Shown here one piece after another: positions 26,735 to 34,405 of a stretch of 64,000 nt of DNA. The position numbers were made by a program, and so were the translations under genes. The stretch's first letter is position 1. Each line of letters starts with the position of its first letter. Origin of the DNA: Butyricicoccus sp. Marseille-Q5471 (lineage in GTDB: Bacteria; Bacillota; Clostridia; Oscillospirales; Butyricicoccaceae); contig NZ_CATNVC010000004.1 in the NCBI RefSeq assembly GCF_951230135.1, positions 124,001-188,000 of the forward strand, given 5' to 3'. The notes under the pieces are model-generated. The model searched no databases. It saw only the letters and a program-made list of their open reading frames with translations, and was not told the origin of the DNA.

Positions 26735-27796
26735 TCAGTTTAGCGTGCCGCCGCAGATGACCTGTCCGTCCTGATAGACCACCACGGCCTGTCCCGGGGC
26801 AACCGCGGACAGGGGCGACTGCGCCGCGATATGGATGCCCTCGGCCGTCGGGGTAACGACAGCCGGACACGGCGCCGCATGGTACCGAATGCGCACCTGC
26901 GCCGCGAAGGGCGCCTCGGGAATCCGACCGGCGAGCCAGTTGACCTGGCGCGCCGTGCACGAGGTGCGCAGCAGTGCGGCCTTGCCGCCCAGTGTAATCG
27001 TGTTGGTTTCCGGCTCAATGCGGGAAACATACAGCGGCTCGCTGCCTACAATGCCAAGTCCCCTGCGCTGACCCACGGTGTAGCGAATCAGGCCTTGGTG
27101 CTGCCCGAGCTTGTTGCCCTGTGCATCGACAAACAAACCCGGCGGATACGTTCGGCCGGTATAACGCTCCAGAAAAGCGGCGTAATCGCCATCCGGAACA
27201 AAGCAGATGTCCTCACTGTCGCGCTTGTGCGCGTTGAGGAAGCCTTGTTCCTCGGCGATGCGCCGCACTTCGTTTTTTGTGAGGTTTCCGAGCGGAAATT
27301 CGGTGTGCGCAAGCTGCTGCTGCGTCAGTGAATACAGCACATAGCTTTGATCCTTATCCGCATCGCGTGCGGCGTGCAGCTGAAAAACGCCGTCCTGCTG
27401 TGTGATTCTCGCATAATGACCGGTGGCGATGCTGTCGCACCCGAGCTCACGCGCACGATGATACAGCCGGTCGAATTTCAGGTAGCGGTTGCAGTCGATA
27501 CAGGGATTGGGAGTCATGCCGGATTCATAAGCGGCGACAAACCGCCCGATGACCTGCGTTTCAAAGTCGGCTGCGAACTGAAAGACATGGTAGGCGATGC
27601 CGAGCTTGGCCGCCACGCTTTTTGCGTCCTCAATGTCGTCCAGACTACAGCAGGTGCGGCTGCGGCAGTACCCGACCGTTTCATTTTCATACAGCTTCAT
27701 GGTAACGCCGACGCAGGTATACCCCTGCTGCTGCATCAGCCATGCCGCAACACTGGAATCCACGCCGCCGCTCATGGCGACCAATACTTTTTTCAT
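26735..27796 (-). CDS. mnmA: tRNA-specific 2-thiouridylase
   Basis: 353 residues. It begins KKVLVAMSGGVDSSVAAWLM, the PP-loop for ATP adenylation, and has catalytic Cys sites near CNRYLKFD and in the C-terminal half. MnmA puts sulfur on U34 of Lys, Glu and Gln tRNAs, taking it from a cysteine desulfurase. The start overlaps the stop of the upstream desulfurase gene by four bases, so the pair is translationally coupled and the sulfur donor is evident. A longer frame starting at 27991 lies inside the desulfurase gene and is rejected. Confidence 0.95.
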   Translation of the reverse strand: MKKVLVAMSGGVDSSVAAWLMQQQGYTCVGVTMKLYENETVGYCRSRTCCSLDDIEDAKSVAAKLGIAYHVFQFAADFETQVIGRFVAAYESGMTPNPCIDCNRYLKFDRLYHRARELGCDSIATGHYARITQQDGVFQLHAARDADKDQSYVLYSLTQQQLAHTEFPLGNLTKNEVRRIAEEQGFLNAHKRDSEDICFVPDGDYAAFLERYTGRTYPPGLFVDAQGNKLGQHQGLIRYTVGQRRGLGIVGSEPLYVSRIEPETNTITLGGKAALLRTSCTARQVNWLAGRIPEAPFAAQVRIRYHAAPCPAVVTPTAEGIHIAAQSPLSAVAPGQAVVVYQDGQVICGGTLN

Positions 27797-28935
27797 ACTG
27801 TTCCCTTCCGCAGCCGCGTGACGATTTCGGACACGGCCAAAATGATTTGACGCACCTCTTCGGGCGTGTTGTCCGCGCCGAGCGACAGGCGCAGCGCCCC
27901 CTGTGCCCACGCGCCGGAGATGCCCATGCTGCGCAGCACATGACTCGGCTCCAACGCGCCTGCCGCGCAGGCCGAACCAGCGGAAGCGCAAATGCCGCGT
28001 TCATCCAGCAGTGCCAGCACGGTTTCCGATTCCACACCCTGTATGCAAAAATGGGCAATTCCGGGCACGCGTGCATTGGGGCTGCCGGTCAGCATCACCT
28101 GCGGCAGCTCCAGCAGACCGGAAATCAGCTGCTCACGCAGGGCGGTCACAACAGCGATATGCTTCGGCATATCGCTGTTTTTTTCTTGCAGCGCGGCGGC
28201 CATACCGACAATGCCTGCCGCGTGCTCGGTTCCCGCGCGGCTGCCGCGCTCCTGCCCGCCGCCGCGGATGAGCGAATACGGCTGTATGCCGCGCCGGGCA
28301 ATCAAAGCACCTGTGCCCGTGGGGCCATTGAACTTGTGCGCGGAAAGCGAAAGCAAATCAGCTTGCAGGCCGCGCACAGACACCGGAATGTGCCCGACCG
28401 CCTGCACCGCGTCCGTATGCAGCAAAATGCCCCGTGCGCGGCAGCCTACGGCGATTTCCGCAATTGGCTGCAGCGTGCCGATTTCGTTGTTTGCCAGCAT
28501 GACGCTGACGGCGACAGTATCCGGCCGCATCGCTGCCTGCACGTCGGCTGCGGAAATCAGACCGTCCTGATTTGGGGCGAGCCGCGTTACCGAGAAGCCT
28601 GTGTCCTGCAGCTCGTCCAATGTGCGCAGAACAGAGGGATGCTCGAAGGCGGAGCAAACGATGTGCTGCCGCTGCGTCTGTTTGCCGATGGCCGCAACCG
28701 TGCGCAGCGCTTGATTGTTGGCCTCGCTGCCGCCCGAGGTGAAATAAATTTCCCGCGGGGCACAATTGAGCAGCAGCGCCAGCTGCTCCCGCGCCGCGAG
28801 AATGCCGCGGGAAACGGCTGTTCCAGCGGCGTGCGTGCTCGAAGGGTTGCCGTAATATTCGGTGAAATAGGGCAGCATAGCGGTGAGCGCCGCTTTGGAA
28901 AGCGCCGTGGTTGCGGCGTGATCTGCGTATATCAT
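27793..28935 (-). CDS. iscS: Cysteine desulfurase (NifS/IscS family)
   Basis: A 380-residue PLP enzyme that removes sulfur from L-cysteine to form a persulfide. It begins MIYADHAATTALSKAA. The PLP lysine is in LSLSAHKFNGPTG, the substrate His/Asp region in TDAVQAVGHIPV, and the catalytic Cys loop is ASAGSACAAGALEPSHVL. It lies between an SGNH hydrolase (ATGA overlap upstream) and mnmA (ATGA overlap downstream), which gives it a sulfur-donor role for tRNA thiolation. The operon starts from a consensus promoter that overlaps the divergent cystine-importer promoter. Confidence 0.95.
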   Translation of the reverse strand: MIYADHAATTALSKAALTAMLPYFTEYYGNPSSTHAAGTAVSRGILAAREQLALLLNCAPREIYFTSGGSEANNQALRTVAAIGKQTQRQHIVCSAFEHPSVLRTLDELQDTGFSVTRLAPNQDGLISAADVQAAMRPDTVAVSVMLANNEIGTLQPIAEIAVGCRARGILLHTDAVQAVGHIPVSVRGLQADLLSLSAHKFNGPTGTGALIARRGIQPYSLIRGGGQERGSRAGTEHAAGIVGMAAALQEKNSDMPKHIAVVTALREQLISGLLELPQVMLTGSPNARVPGIAHFCIQGVESETVLALLDERGICASAGSACAAGALEPSHVLRSMGISGAWAQGALRLSLGADNTPEEVRQIILAVSEIVTRLRKGTV

Positions 28936-29543
28936 AGGGTTAAAATCACTTCTTTCATGTGTTGGGCAAGCGCCAAATGCCCCATCGCGGTTAAATGCTC
29001 GCCGTCAACGGGTGAGGCGCTTGCCGCTTCGCCGACATCGACAAAGCCAAAGCCATGCCGCTCTGCCGTGTGCTGATACGCGCCCGCCAGCCGGAGCGAG
29101 GTGATGAAGGACATTTCGTCATAATCAGCATAGGCTGAGGAAAGGACGATGGGGTCAAGAGGGGCAGGCGCTGCCAGAATGATTTTGACCGCGGGATTCT
29201 CCTGCCGGCAGACCTCCGCCAAGCGAAGCATACCGTCCGCTATCGTCTCGGGCAGGGCGGCAAACTGCGCCTTGCAGTCGTTTGTGCCGAGCATCAGCAG
29301 CACCAGATCCGGTTTTGCAGCCTGCACGCTTTGCCGGATTGCATCCAGCCCGTTTCGGCCGGGGCGGACAGCGTCTTCAAATGCCGTGGTGCGTCCCACA
29401 ACGCCGTCTTCCTCTATACGGTAGTCCGCACCGAGAAAATCGGCCAGAATGCCGGGATAGCGTCCTTCGCGCGGATAGCGCCCGCTTCCGCCCGGAATGT
29501 AGCCATAGGTATTGGAATCGCCAAAGCATAAAATGGTGGTCAT
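28932..29543 (-). CDS. SGNH/GDSL-family hydrolase (arylesterase-like)
   Basis: 203 residues with the SGNH blocks: ILCFGDSNTYGYIPG (block I with catalytic Ser), LLMLGTNDCK (Asn block III) and a C-terminal DGEHLTAMGHLALA (Asp-x-x-His block V). No signal peptide is visible, so it is probably cytoplasmic. The family hydrolyses esters or acetyl groups from varied substrates. It is the first gene of the operon with the cysteine desulfurase and mnmA. An O-acyl cysteine-pathway or detoxifying role is conceivable but not shown by the sequence. Confidence 0.88.
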   Translation of the reverse strand: MTTILCFGDSNTYGYIPGGSGRYPREGRYPGILADFLGADYRIEEDGVVGRTTAFEDAVRPGRNGLDAIRQSVQAAKPDLVLLMLGTNDCKAQFAALPETIADGMLRLAEVCRQENPAVKIILAAPAPLDPIVLSSAYADYDEMSFITSLRLAGAYQHTAERHGFGFVDVGEAASASPVDGEHLTAMGHLALAQHMKEVILTL

Positions 29544-29617
29544 AGGGAAAGCCTCCTGTCGATCATAACGGTAAGCCGCATTGCTCTTCCGCTGAAGAGA
29601 TTTTTTGTTATTTCTAT

Positions 29618-29642
29618 AAAACCTATTGACATTATAGGTTTT
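29618..29642. promoter_or_regulatory. Shared operator dyad between the desulfurase operon and the cystine importer
   Basis: A perfect nine-base inverted repeat, AAAACCTAT-N7-ATAGGTTTT. It covers the -35 box of the rightward promoter and the -10 box of the leftward promoter, so one bound repressor would block both. The spacing and the sulfur-gene context suggest an Rrf2-type regulator such as CymR or IscR, but this is inference. Confidence 0.65.
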
Positions 29643-29654
29643 AAGTGTTATCTT
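29626..29654 (+). promoter_or_regulatory. Promoter of the cystine importer operon
   Basis: A perfect TTGACA (29626-29631) is 17 bases from TATCTT (29649-29654). Transcription would start near 29661, about 45 bases before the leader peptide start. Confidence 0.75.
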
Positions 29655-29659
29655 GTCAA
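29631..29659 (-). promoter_or_regulatory. Promoter of the SGNH-iscS-mnmA operon
   Basis: On the minus strand a perfect TTGACA (29659-29654) is 17 bases from a perfect TATAAT (29636-29631). It overlaps the rightward promoter face to face. Confidence 0.85.
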
Positions 29660-29704
29660 TAGCCTATTAAACATATCGGAATAAAAAGAATTGGAGGGTG
29701 TGCC

Positions 29705-29791
29705 GTGAGCAAGCTTGTACGCAAGATGATGTGTTGTCGTTGTATGTCGATGGATACAGCGTTGGTTTGCCATGCGTGCATTTCCTCTTAA
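29705..29791 (+). CDS. 28-residue Cys-rich leader peptide of a cysteine attenuator
   Basis: A short frame starting with GTG at 29705, six bases after the strong ribosome site GGAGGG (29693-29698). It encodes 28 residues with Cys at positions 10, 11, 13, 22 and 25, including the run CCRC. Five cysteines in 28 residues is extreme for this GC-rich genome. The stop lies just before two alternative hairpins, the second a terminator, and the next genes encode a cystine-type ABC importer. The peptide is therefore most likely a sensor of charged Cys-tRNA, with ribosome stalling at codons 10-13 controlling read-through. It matches no family I know and would be missed by length cut-offs. Confidence 0.8.
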   Translation: MSKLVRKMMCCRCMSMDTALVCHACISS

Positions 29792-29855
29792 TCCCTTCAT
29801 GTTGTCGATGAAAAGGGAGTGGGTGCACCCGTGCATCCACTCCTTTGCTGTTTTT
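29776..29855 (+). promoter_or_regulatory. Cysteine-responsive terminator/antiterminator
   Basis: The terminator pairs GGAGTGGGTGCAC (29816-29828) with GTGCATCCACTCC (29831-29843) and is followed by TTTGCTGTTTTT. A competing pairing joins GTGCATTTCCTC (29776-29787, the end of the leader frame) to GAGTGGGTGCAC (29817-29828), with 11 of 12 positions paired including G-U. It uses up the terminator 5' arm. A ribosome finishing the leader would cover 29776-29791 and favour termination; one stalled at the CCRC codons (29732-29743) would leave it free and favour read-through. Confidence 0.7.
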
Positions 29856-29887
29856 ATGCGCAGATCGTTCGGGAGGATGGTGTTTAT

Positions 29888-30547
29888 TTGGATTTTGCAT
29901 TTATTTCACAGTATGCGCCTCTGTATGTACAGGCCGCGGCGCTGACGGCACGCATTGCCTTCTGGGGCATTGTGTTTTCCCTGCTGCTGGGGGCGGCGTG
30001 CAGCTTTGTACAGTATTACCGCATTCCGGTGCTCCGCCGCGTCGCCGCCGTTTATATTGAGCTGAGCCGCAACACGCCGCTTCTGGTGCAGCTGTTCTTT
30101 CTGTACTTCGGCCTGCCCAAGCTGGGCATCCGCATTTCCGCAGAGGGCTGCGCCGTGCTCGGTCTGACCTTCCTCGGCGGCAGCTACATGGCGGAAGCAC
30201 TCCGCAGCGGGCTGGAGTCGGTGGAAAAAAACCAGATTGAGTCGGCACAAAGCCTTGGCTTTGGCAGACTGCAGGCGCTACGCCATGTGATTTTGCCGCA
30301 GGCGGTGGCGACCTCGGTGCCGGCGCTGTGCGCGAATGTCATCTTCCTCATCAAGGAGACCTCGGTCGTCAGCGCAATCGCTCTGGCCGATCTCATGTAT
30401 GTGGCAAAGGACTTGATCGGACTGTATTACAAGACAGATGAGGCACTGCTGATGCTGGTTGTGGCCTATCTGGTGCTGCTGCTTCCGATTTCGCTGTTGG
30501 CCACATTCTTGGAAAGGAGGCTTCGCTATGCAGGATTTGGGAATTAG
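29888..30547 (+). CDS. Polar amino acid (cystine-type) ABC transporter permease 1
   Basis: 219 residues from a TTG start, chosen because GGAGG lies 11 bases upstream and the protein then begins MDFAFISQYAPLYVQAAALTARI, the usual His/Glu/Cys permease N-terminus. The upstream in-frame ATG lies inside the attenuator. The permease has about five membrane helices and the coupling loop ESAQSLGFGRLQALRHVILPQA, which contacts the ATPase. It overlaps the next permease gene by 20 bases. With it, it would form the heterodimeric membrane channel for the substrate delivered by the downstream lipoprotein. Confidence 0.88.
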   Translation: MDFAFISQYAPLYVQAAALTARIAFWGIVFSLLLGAACSFVQYYRIPVLRRVAAVYIELSRNTPLLVQLFFLYFGLPKLGIRISAEGCAVLGLTFLGGSYMAEALRSGLESVEKNQIESAQSLGFGRLQALRHVILPQAVATSVPALCANVIFLIKETSVVSAIALADLMYVAKDLIGLYYKTDEALLMLVVAYLVLLLPISLLATFLERRLRYAGFGN

Positions 30548-31202
30548 TCTTCTGTTCAAGGGCAGCAACATGGCGCGCCTGTTCGGCGGCCTCTGGGTGA
30601 CGGTGCAAATCAGTCTGATCGCCGTGCTGCTTTCCATCCCGCTCGGCATTCTGTTTGGACTGTTTATGACGCTCAAGCATCCGGCGGCGCGGCTGGTCAG
30701 CCGAGTATATCTGGATTTCATCCGGATTATGCCGCAGCTGGTACTGCTGTTTCTGGTTTATTTCGGCGTCACGCGCACCTTTGGGGTGAATTTGTCCGCA
30801 TGGACGAGCGCCATTCTGGTGTTCACGCTGTGGGGCACCGCGGAAATGGGCGACTTGGTGCGCGGTGCGCTGATTAGCATCCCGCGGCATCAATATGACA
30901 GCGCCGAGGCCTTAGGGCTGACCCGACTGCAAACCTACACTTATATCATCATCCCGCAGACCCTGCGGCGGCTGCTGCCGCTGGCCATCAATCTGACCAC
31001 ACGCATGATCAAAACGACCAGCCTTGTGGTGCTGATTGGCATTGTGGAGGTACTCAAGGTCGGGCAGCAGATTATCGACGCGAACCGCTTTGACTATCCG
31101 ACGGCGGCGCTTTGGATTTACGGTGTTGTGTTCTTTTTATACTTTTTTGCCTGCTGGCCCATCTCCTTGGTGTCCAAACGGCTTGAAAAACGATGGAGGT
31201 GA
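30528..31202 (+). CDS. Polar amino acid (cystine-type) ABC transporter permease 2
   Basis: 224 residues. GGAAAGGAGG precedes the ATG by seven bases. It has several membrane helices and the EAA-type coupling loop SAEALGLTRLQTYTYIIIPQT. It pairs with the upstream permease and is followed after eight bases by the ATPase gene. The neighbours and the cysteine leader peptide point to cystine or cysteine as the cargo. Confidence 0.9.
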   Translation: MQDLGISLLFKGSNMARLFGGLWVTVQISLIAVLLSIPLGILFGLFMTLKHPAARLVSRVYLDFIRIMPQLVLLFLVYFGVTRTFGVNLSAWTSAILVFTLWGTAEMGDLVRGALISIPRHQYDSAEALGLTRLQTYTYIIIPQTLRRLLPLAINLTTRMIKTTSLVVLIGIVEVLKVGQQIIDANRFDYPTAALWIYGVVFFLYFFACWPISLVSKRLEKRWR

Positions 31203-31210
31203 GTCGAAAC

Positions 31211-31987
31211 ATGGATTCTACCATACAGTTGCAGGCATCCGGCATTGTCAAACGCTTTGGCAGTGAGACGGTGCTCGACGGAATTGATTTGCAGGTACAC
31301 CGCGGCGAGGTTCTTGTGGTGCTAGGGCCGTCCGGCTGCGGGAAAAGCACGCTGCTGCGCTGCCTGAACGGGCTGGAACGCGTAGACAGCGGCCAGATTG
31401 CGCTCGACGGCGAGCAAATCACGGCAGACGGAGCGCATATGGCACGCATGCGTCAGAAAATCGGCATGGTGTTCCAAAGCTATGACCTGTTTCCGCACAA
31501 GACGATTTTGGATAACATTACGCTCGCGCCAATCAAAGTACAGCACCGACCGCGCCGCGAAGCGGAGCAAGAGGCGGAAGAGCTGCTGCACCGCGTCGGC
31601 CTGTGGGAAAAACGGGACGCCTATCCCCGGCAGCTGTCCGGCGGGCAGAAGCAGCGAGCCGCCATCGTGCGTGCACTGTGCATGCACCCGGAAATCATGC
31701 TGTTTGACGAGGTAACGGCAGCTCTGGACCCCGAAATGGTGCGCGAAGTGCTCGATGTGATGCTTGAGCTTGCGCAGCAGGGGCTGACGATGATTATCGT
31801 GACTCATGAGATGCAGTTTGCCCGCGCCATCGCCGACCGCATCGTGTTTCTGGACGGCGGCCGCATCATAGAAGAAAGTGCACCGGAGCAATTCTTCACC
31901 GCACCCCAAACACCGCGCGCAAAAGAATTTCTGGGCACATTTACGTTCACCAAACGAAGCACCGAGCAAAACTCGGTCATTATCTGA
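31211..31987 (+). CDS. Polar amino acid (cystine-type) ABC transporter ATP-binding protein
   Basis: 258 residues with Walker A GPSGCGKST, the Q-loop in VFQSYDLFPHKT, the ABC signature LSGGQKQR, Walker B IMLFDEVTAALD and the H-loop VTHEMQFA. This is the GlnQ/HisP class. I start at 31211, nine bases from GGAGGTG, not at the earlier in-frame ATG that contains part of the ribosome site. It energises the two permeases encoded just upstream. Confidence 0.95.
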   Translation: MDSTIQLQASGIVKRFGSETVLDGIDLQVHRGEVLVVLGPSGCGKSTLLRCLNGLERVDSGQIALDGEQITADGAHMARMRQKIGMVFQSYDLFPHKTILDNITLAPIKVQHRPRREAEQEAEELLHRVGLWEKRDAYPRQLSGGQKQRAAIVRALCMHPEIMLFDEVTAALDPEMVREVLDVMLELAQQGLTMIIVTHEMQFARAIADRIVFLDGGRIIEESAPEQFFTAPQTPRAKEFLGTFTFTKRSTEQNSVII

Positions 31988-32003
31988 AAGAAGGTTACTC
32001 AAG

Positions 32004-32882
32004 ATGAAAAGAAAAAACATTTTTGCACTGGCACTCACAGGCCTTACGCTGACAGCGGCGCTTGCCGGCTGCGGCTCGGCAGCGTCCACCGGCGGAACGG
32101 ACTCGTCTGCGGACAATGCGCCCAAGGGAACCTTCCGCACGCTGGAGGAGATTCAGAACAGCGGTAAAATCACCATCGGCGTGTTCAGCGACAAGGCTCC
32201 GTTCGGCTATGTGGATGAAAACGGCGATTATCAGGGATACGATGTGTATTTCGCGAATCGAATCGGCAAGGATTTGGGCGTTGACGTGGACTATGTCTCG
32301 GTTGACCCCGCAAGCCGCGTGGAGTTTTTGACCACCGGCAAGGTCGATGTCATTTTGGCGAACTTCACCGTGACCGAGGAGCGCGCGGAAAAGGTTGATT
32401 TTGCGCTGCCGTACATGAAGGTGGCACTGGGCGTCGTTTCGCCCGAGAACGCCGTGATTACAGACGTCAGCCAGCTTGAAGGCAAGACGCTGATTGTGGC
32501 AAAGGGCACGACCGCTGAGACCTATTTCGAGGCAAACTATCCGGCAGTGACCCTGCAGAAGTATGACCAGTACGCCGATGCTTACAATGCACTGCTCGAC
32601 GGCCGCGGCGACGCGTTCTCGACCGACAACACCGAGGTGCTCGCTTGGGCGATTGCCAACCCGGGTTTCCAGGTAGGCATCGAATCGCTGGGCGATCTGG
32701 ACACCATCGCTCCGGCCGTGACCAAAGGCAACACCACCGTGCTGAACTGGCTCAATGAGGAAATCGAAGCGCTGGGCAAGGAAGAATTCTTCCACGCGGA
32801 TTATGCCGCCACGCTCGCTCCGGTTTACGGAGACGCGGCAGACCCGGACTCCCTCGTCGTAGAGGGCGGCGTCATCGAATAA
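32004..32882 (+). CDS. Cystine/cysteine-type ABC transporter substrate-binding lipoprotein
   Basis: 292 residues. The signal peptide ends in the lipobox LAGC, followed by a Ser/Thr/Gly-rich linker and a type II solute-binding fold. Segments such as RVEFLTTGKVDVILANFTVT, ERAEKVDFALPYMKVALGVV resemble cysteine/cystine binding proteins of the CjaA/TcyK group. The lipoprotein is anchored on the outer face of the membrane and delivers the ligand to the permease pair. Cargo assignment rests on family resemblance plus the cysteine-coded attenuator in front of the operon. Confidence 0.88.
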   Translation: MKRKNIFALALTGLTLTAALAGCGSAASTGGTDSSADNAPKGTFRTLEEIQNSGKITIGVFSDKAPFGYVDENGDYQGYDVYFANRIGKDLGVDVDYVSVDPASRVEFLTTGKVDVILANFTVTEERAEKVDFALPYMKVALGVVSPENAVITDVSQLEGKTLIVAKGTTAETYFEANYPAVTLQKYDQYADAYNALLDGRGDAFSTDNTEVLAWAIANPGFQVGIESLGDLDTIAPAVTKGNTTVLNWLNEEIEALGKEEFFHADYAATLAPVYGDAADPDSLVVEGGVIE

Positions 32883-32900
32883 GCGGCGATCATGAGATAA

Positions 32901-32948
32901 AAACACCCCCAAATGCAGCAAAACCATGCTGTATTCGGGGGTGTTTTG
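32901..32948. terminator. Bidirectional terminator after the cystine importer
   Basis: AAAACACCCCC pairs with GGGGGTGTTTT; a smaller nested stem (ATGCAGC..GCTGTAT-like) lies inside. It separates convergent genes and has A/T tails on both sides. Confidence 0.8.
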
Positions 32949-32979
32949 GTTGTCGTGCGCCTATAAATATCCGATGTTT

Positions 32980-34287
32980 TTATCCGTAGACCTTTGCGAT
33001 GCACGCGCGGCACAGGTCGGTCCACTTGCGAAAACGCGAGGGGTCGTGCTGGATGGTATGGGTATCCTTCAGAATAATCTCGTACGGCGTACCCTTGCCG
33101 TCCTGCAGCAGCTTCATGGTATAGGCGCGCATCTGGTCTTCGTCCCACCCATTGGTCACATAAGACGGATTCGGCTTGCACGAGAAGATGGCCTTCATCC
33201 CGATTTGATCGCGCATCGAGGCAACATTGGCCCACGGCGACACCGAAATACGGCGGATATTCGGAATGGTCAGCACGTCGGACAGCTTATCCTCCAGATT
33301 ATCGCAGCAGCCGTAGGCGGACAAACCGAACCGCGAGAGCAGGCGCTTTTCATAATCAATGGCGAACTCCCGCGTCATTTCGGGTGAAACGGAAATGAAC
33401 TCCTGCGACTCGGCGCACGCCCACAGATGCTTAAAGGTCAGCTTTTCTCCCGGCGCGGGCGCGGTCAGGTCGTTTGTGTAGCCGTATCCGCCCGTGCCGT
33501 TGTACTGGCAGCCGTTGTTCATGTCGAGCAGACCCATGTCAAGCTGCTGCTGATAGAGATTCAGATATCCCTTTTCCAGCACGCTGAGCAGACGATGCAT
33601 CTCTTCGGGATAGTCATACAAGTCATACAGCGCATTTTCATAGCCGCGTATTTTTGTGTAAACCTCCATCCATGAGAACTTCGGATACAGGTTGCCCACC
33701 CAGTGCACATCCAGAATGTCTCCGAGCAGCTCCTGATGAACCGCCAGCTTTTCCTTTGAGCCCTGCTCGTCATAGATCACTTGCGGAGCAATCAGCTGAT
33801 CAATCTGCTCCGCGTTGTCCAAATCCTTGATGAGCGGATCGAACTCGGCAGCCGTTTCATCGAACCGGAACCCCGGCTTCCACACGCCCGGAACGGACGA
33901 GATGGTCGGAATCATAATCTCTTCGTTGGAAAAGGCGTTGTGGGCAAGCTGCCCCTCGATGCGCCAGCCGGTGTCCGAAATGAGTTTTTGGCAGTCCCAC
34001 CGCAGCTCCGCCGGCACGTCGTCCTGAATCACCTCGGCGCGGTAAATGCGGGCGCGCAGCGTCCACTCAATTTCCCGTGCCAATGGGTCTTCGCTGACCA
34101 GCATATCGGGCGTGATGATTTCGCGCCACGCGCCTTCGGGCGAGCAGTCTATGACCGGCTGATCGGTTTTCAAATCATTGTGCGCGTACCAAAGCCGGCG
34201 GCGCTCCTCCATGACCGGCTCGTGCGCCAGCTCTGCCAGACGTTTCGCCAGTTCCTGTATCACCTGTTTTTCTTTTTGCTGAACCAT
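32980..34287 (-). CDS. Uroporphyrinogen-decarboxylase-like (UroD/MtaA superfamily) protein
   Basis: About 435 residues. It is not a haem-pathway UroD; the blocks YGCCDNLEDKLSDVLTIPN and RRISVSPWANVASM fit the wider UroD/MtaA/MetE-like group, many of which transfer methyl groups with corrinoid or thiol partners. A CC pair lies where family zinc ligands usually fall. AGGAGGG precedes the ATG at 34287 by six bases. The gene is divergent from an AraC regulator, a common two-gene arrangement for catabolic genes. No corrinoid protein is nearby, and the substrate is unknown. Confidence 0.7.
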   Translation of the reverse strand: MVQQKEKQVIQELAKRLAELAHEPVMEERRRLWYAHNDLKTDQPVIDCSPEGAWREIITPDMLVSEDPLAREIEWTLRARIYRAEVIQDDVPAELRWDCQKLISDTGWRIEGQLAHNAFSNEEIMIPTISSVPGVWKPGFRFDETAAEFDPLIKDLDNAEQIDQLIAPQVIYDEQGSKEKLAVHQELLGDILDVHWVGNLYPKFSWMEVYTKIRGYENALYDLYDYPEEMHRLLSVLEKGYLNLYQQQLDMGLLDMNNGCQYNGTGGYGYTNDLTAPAPGEKLTFKHLWACAESQEFISVSPEMTREFAIDYEKRLLSRFGLSAYGCCDNLEDKLSDVLTIPNIRRISVSPWANVASMRDQIGMKAIFSCKPNPSYVTNGWDEDQMRAYTMKLLQDGKGTPYEIILKDTHTIQHDPSRFRKWTDLCRACIAKVYG

Positions 34288-34405
34288 ATGTATCCCTCCT
34301 GCTAACACGCTCAAAACCTGTTTGATTCTGCTTGCTGTCTTGAGTCTGTTCGATAAAAATGTTACACTGTTGTTATTCCCGCACGACGAGAAAGGAGTGT
34401 CCCCT

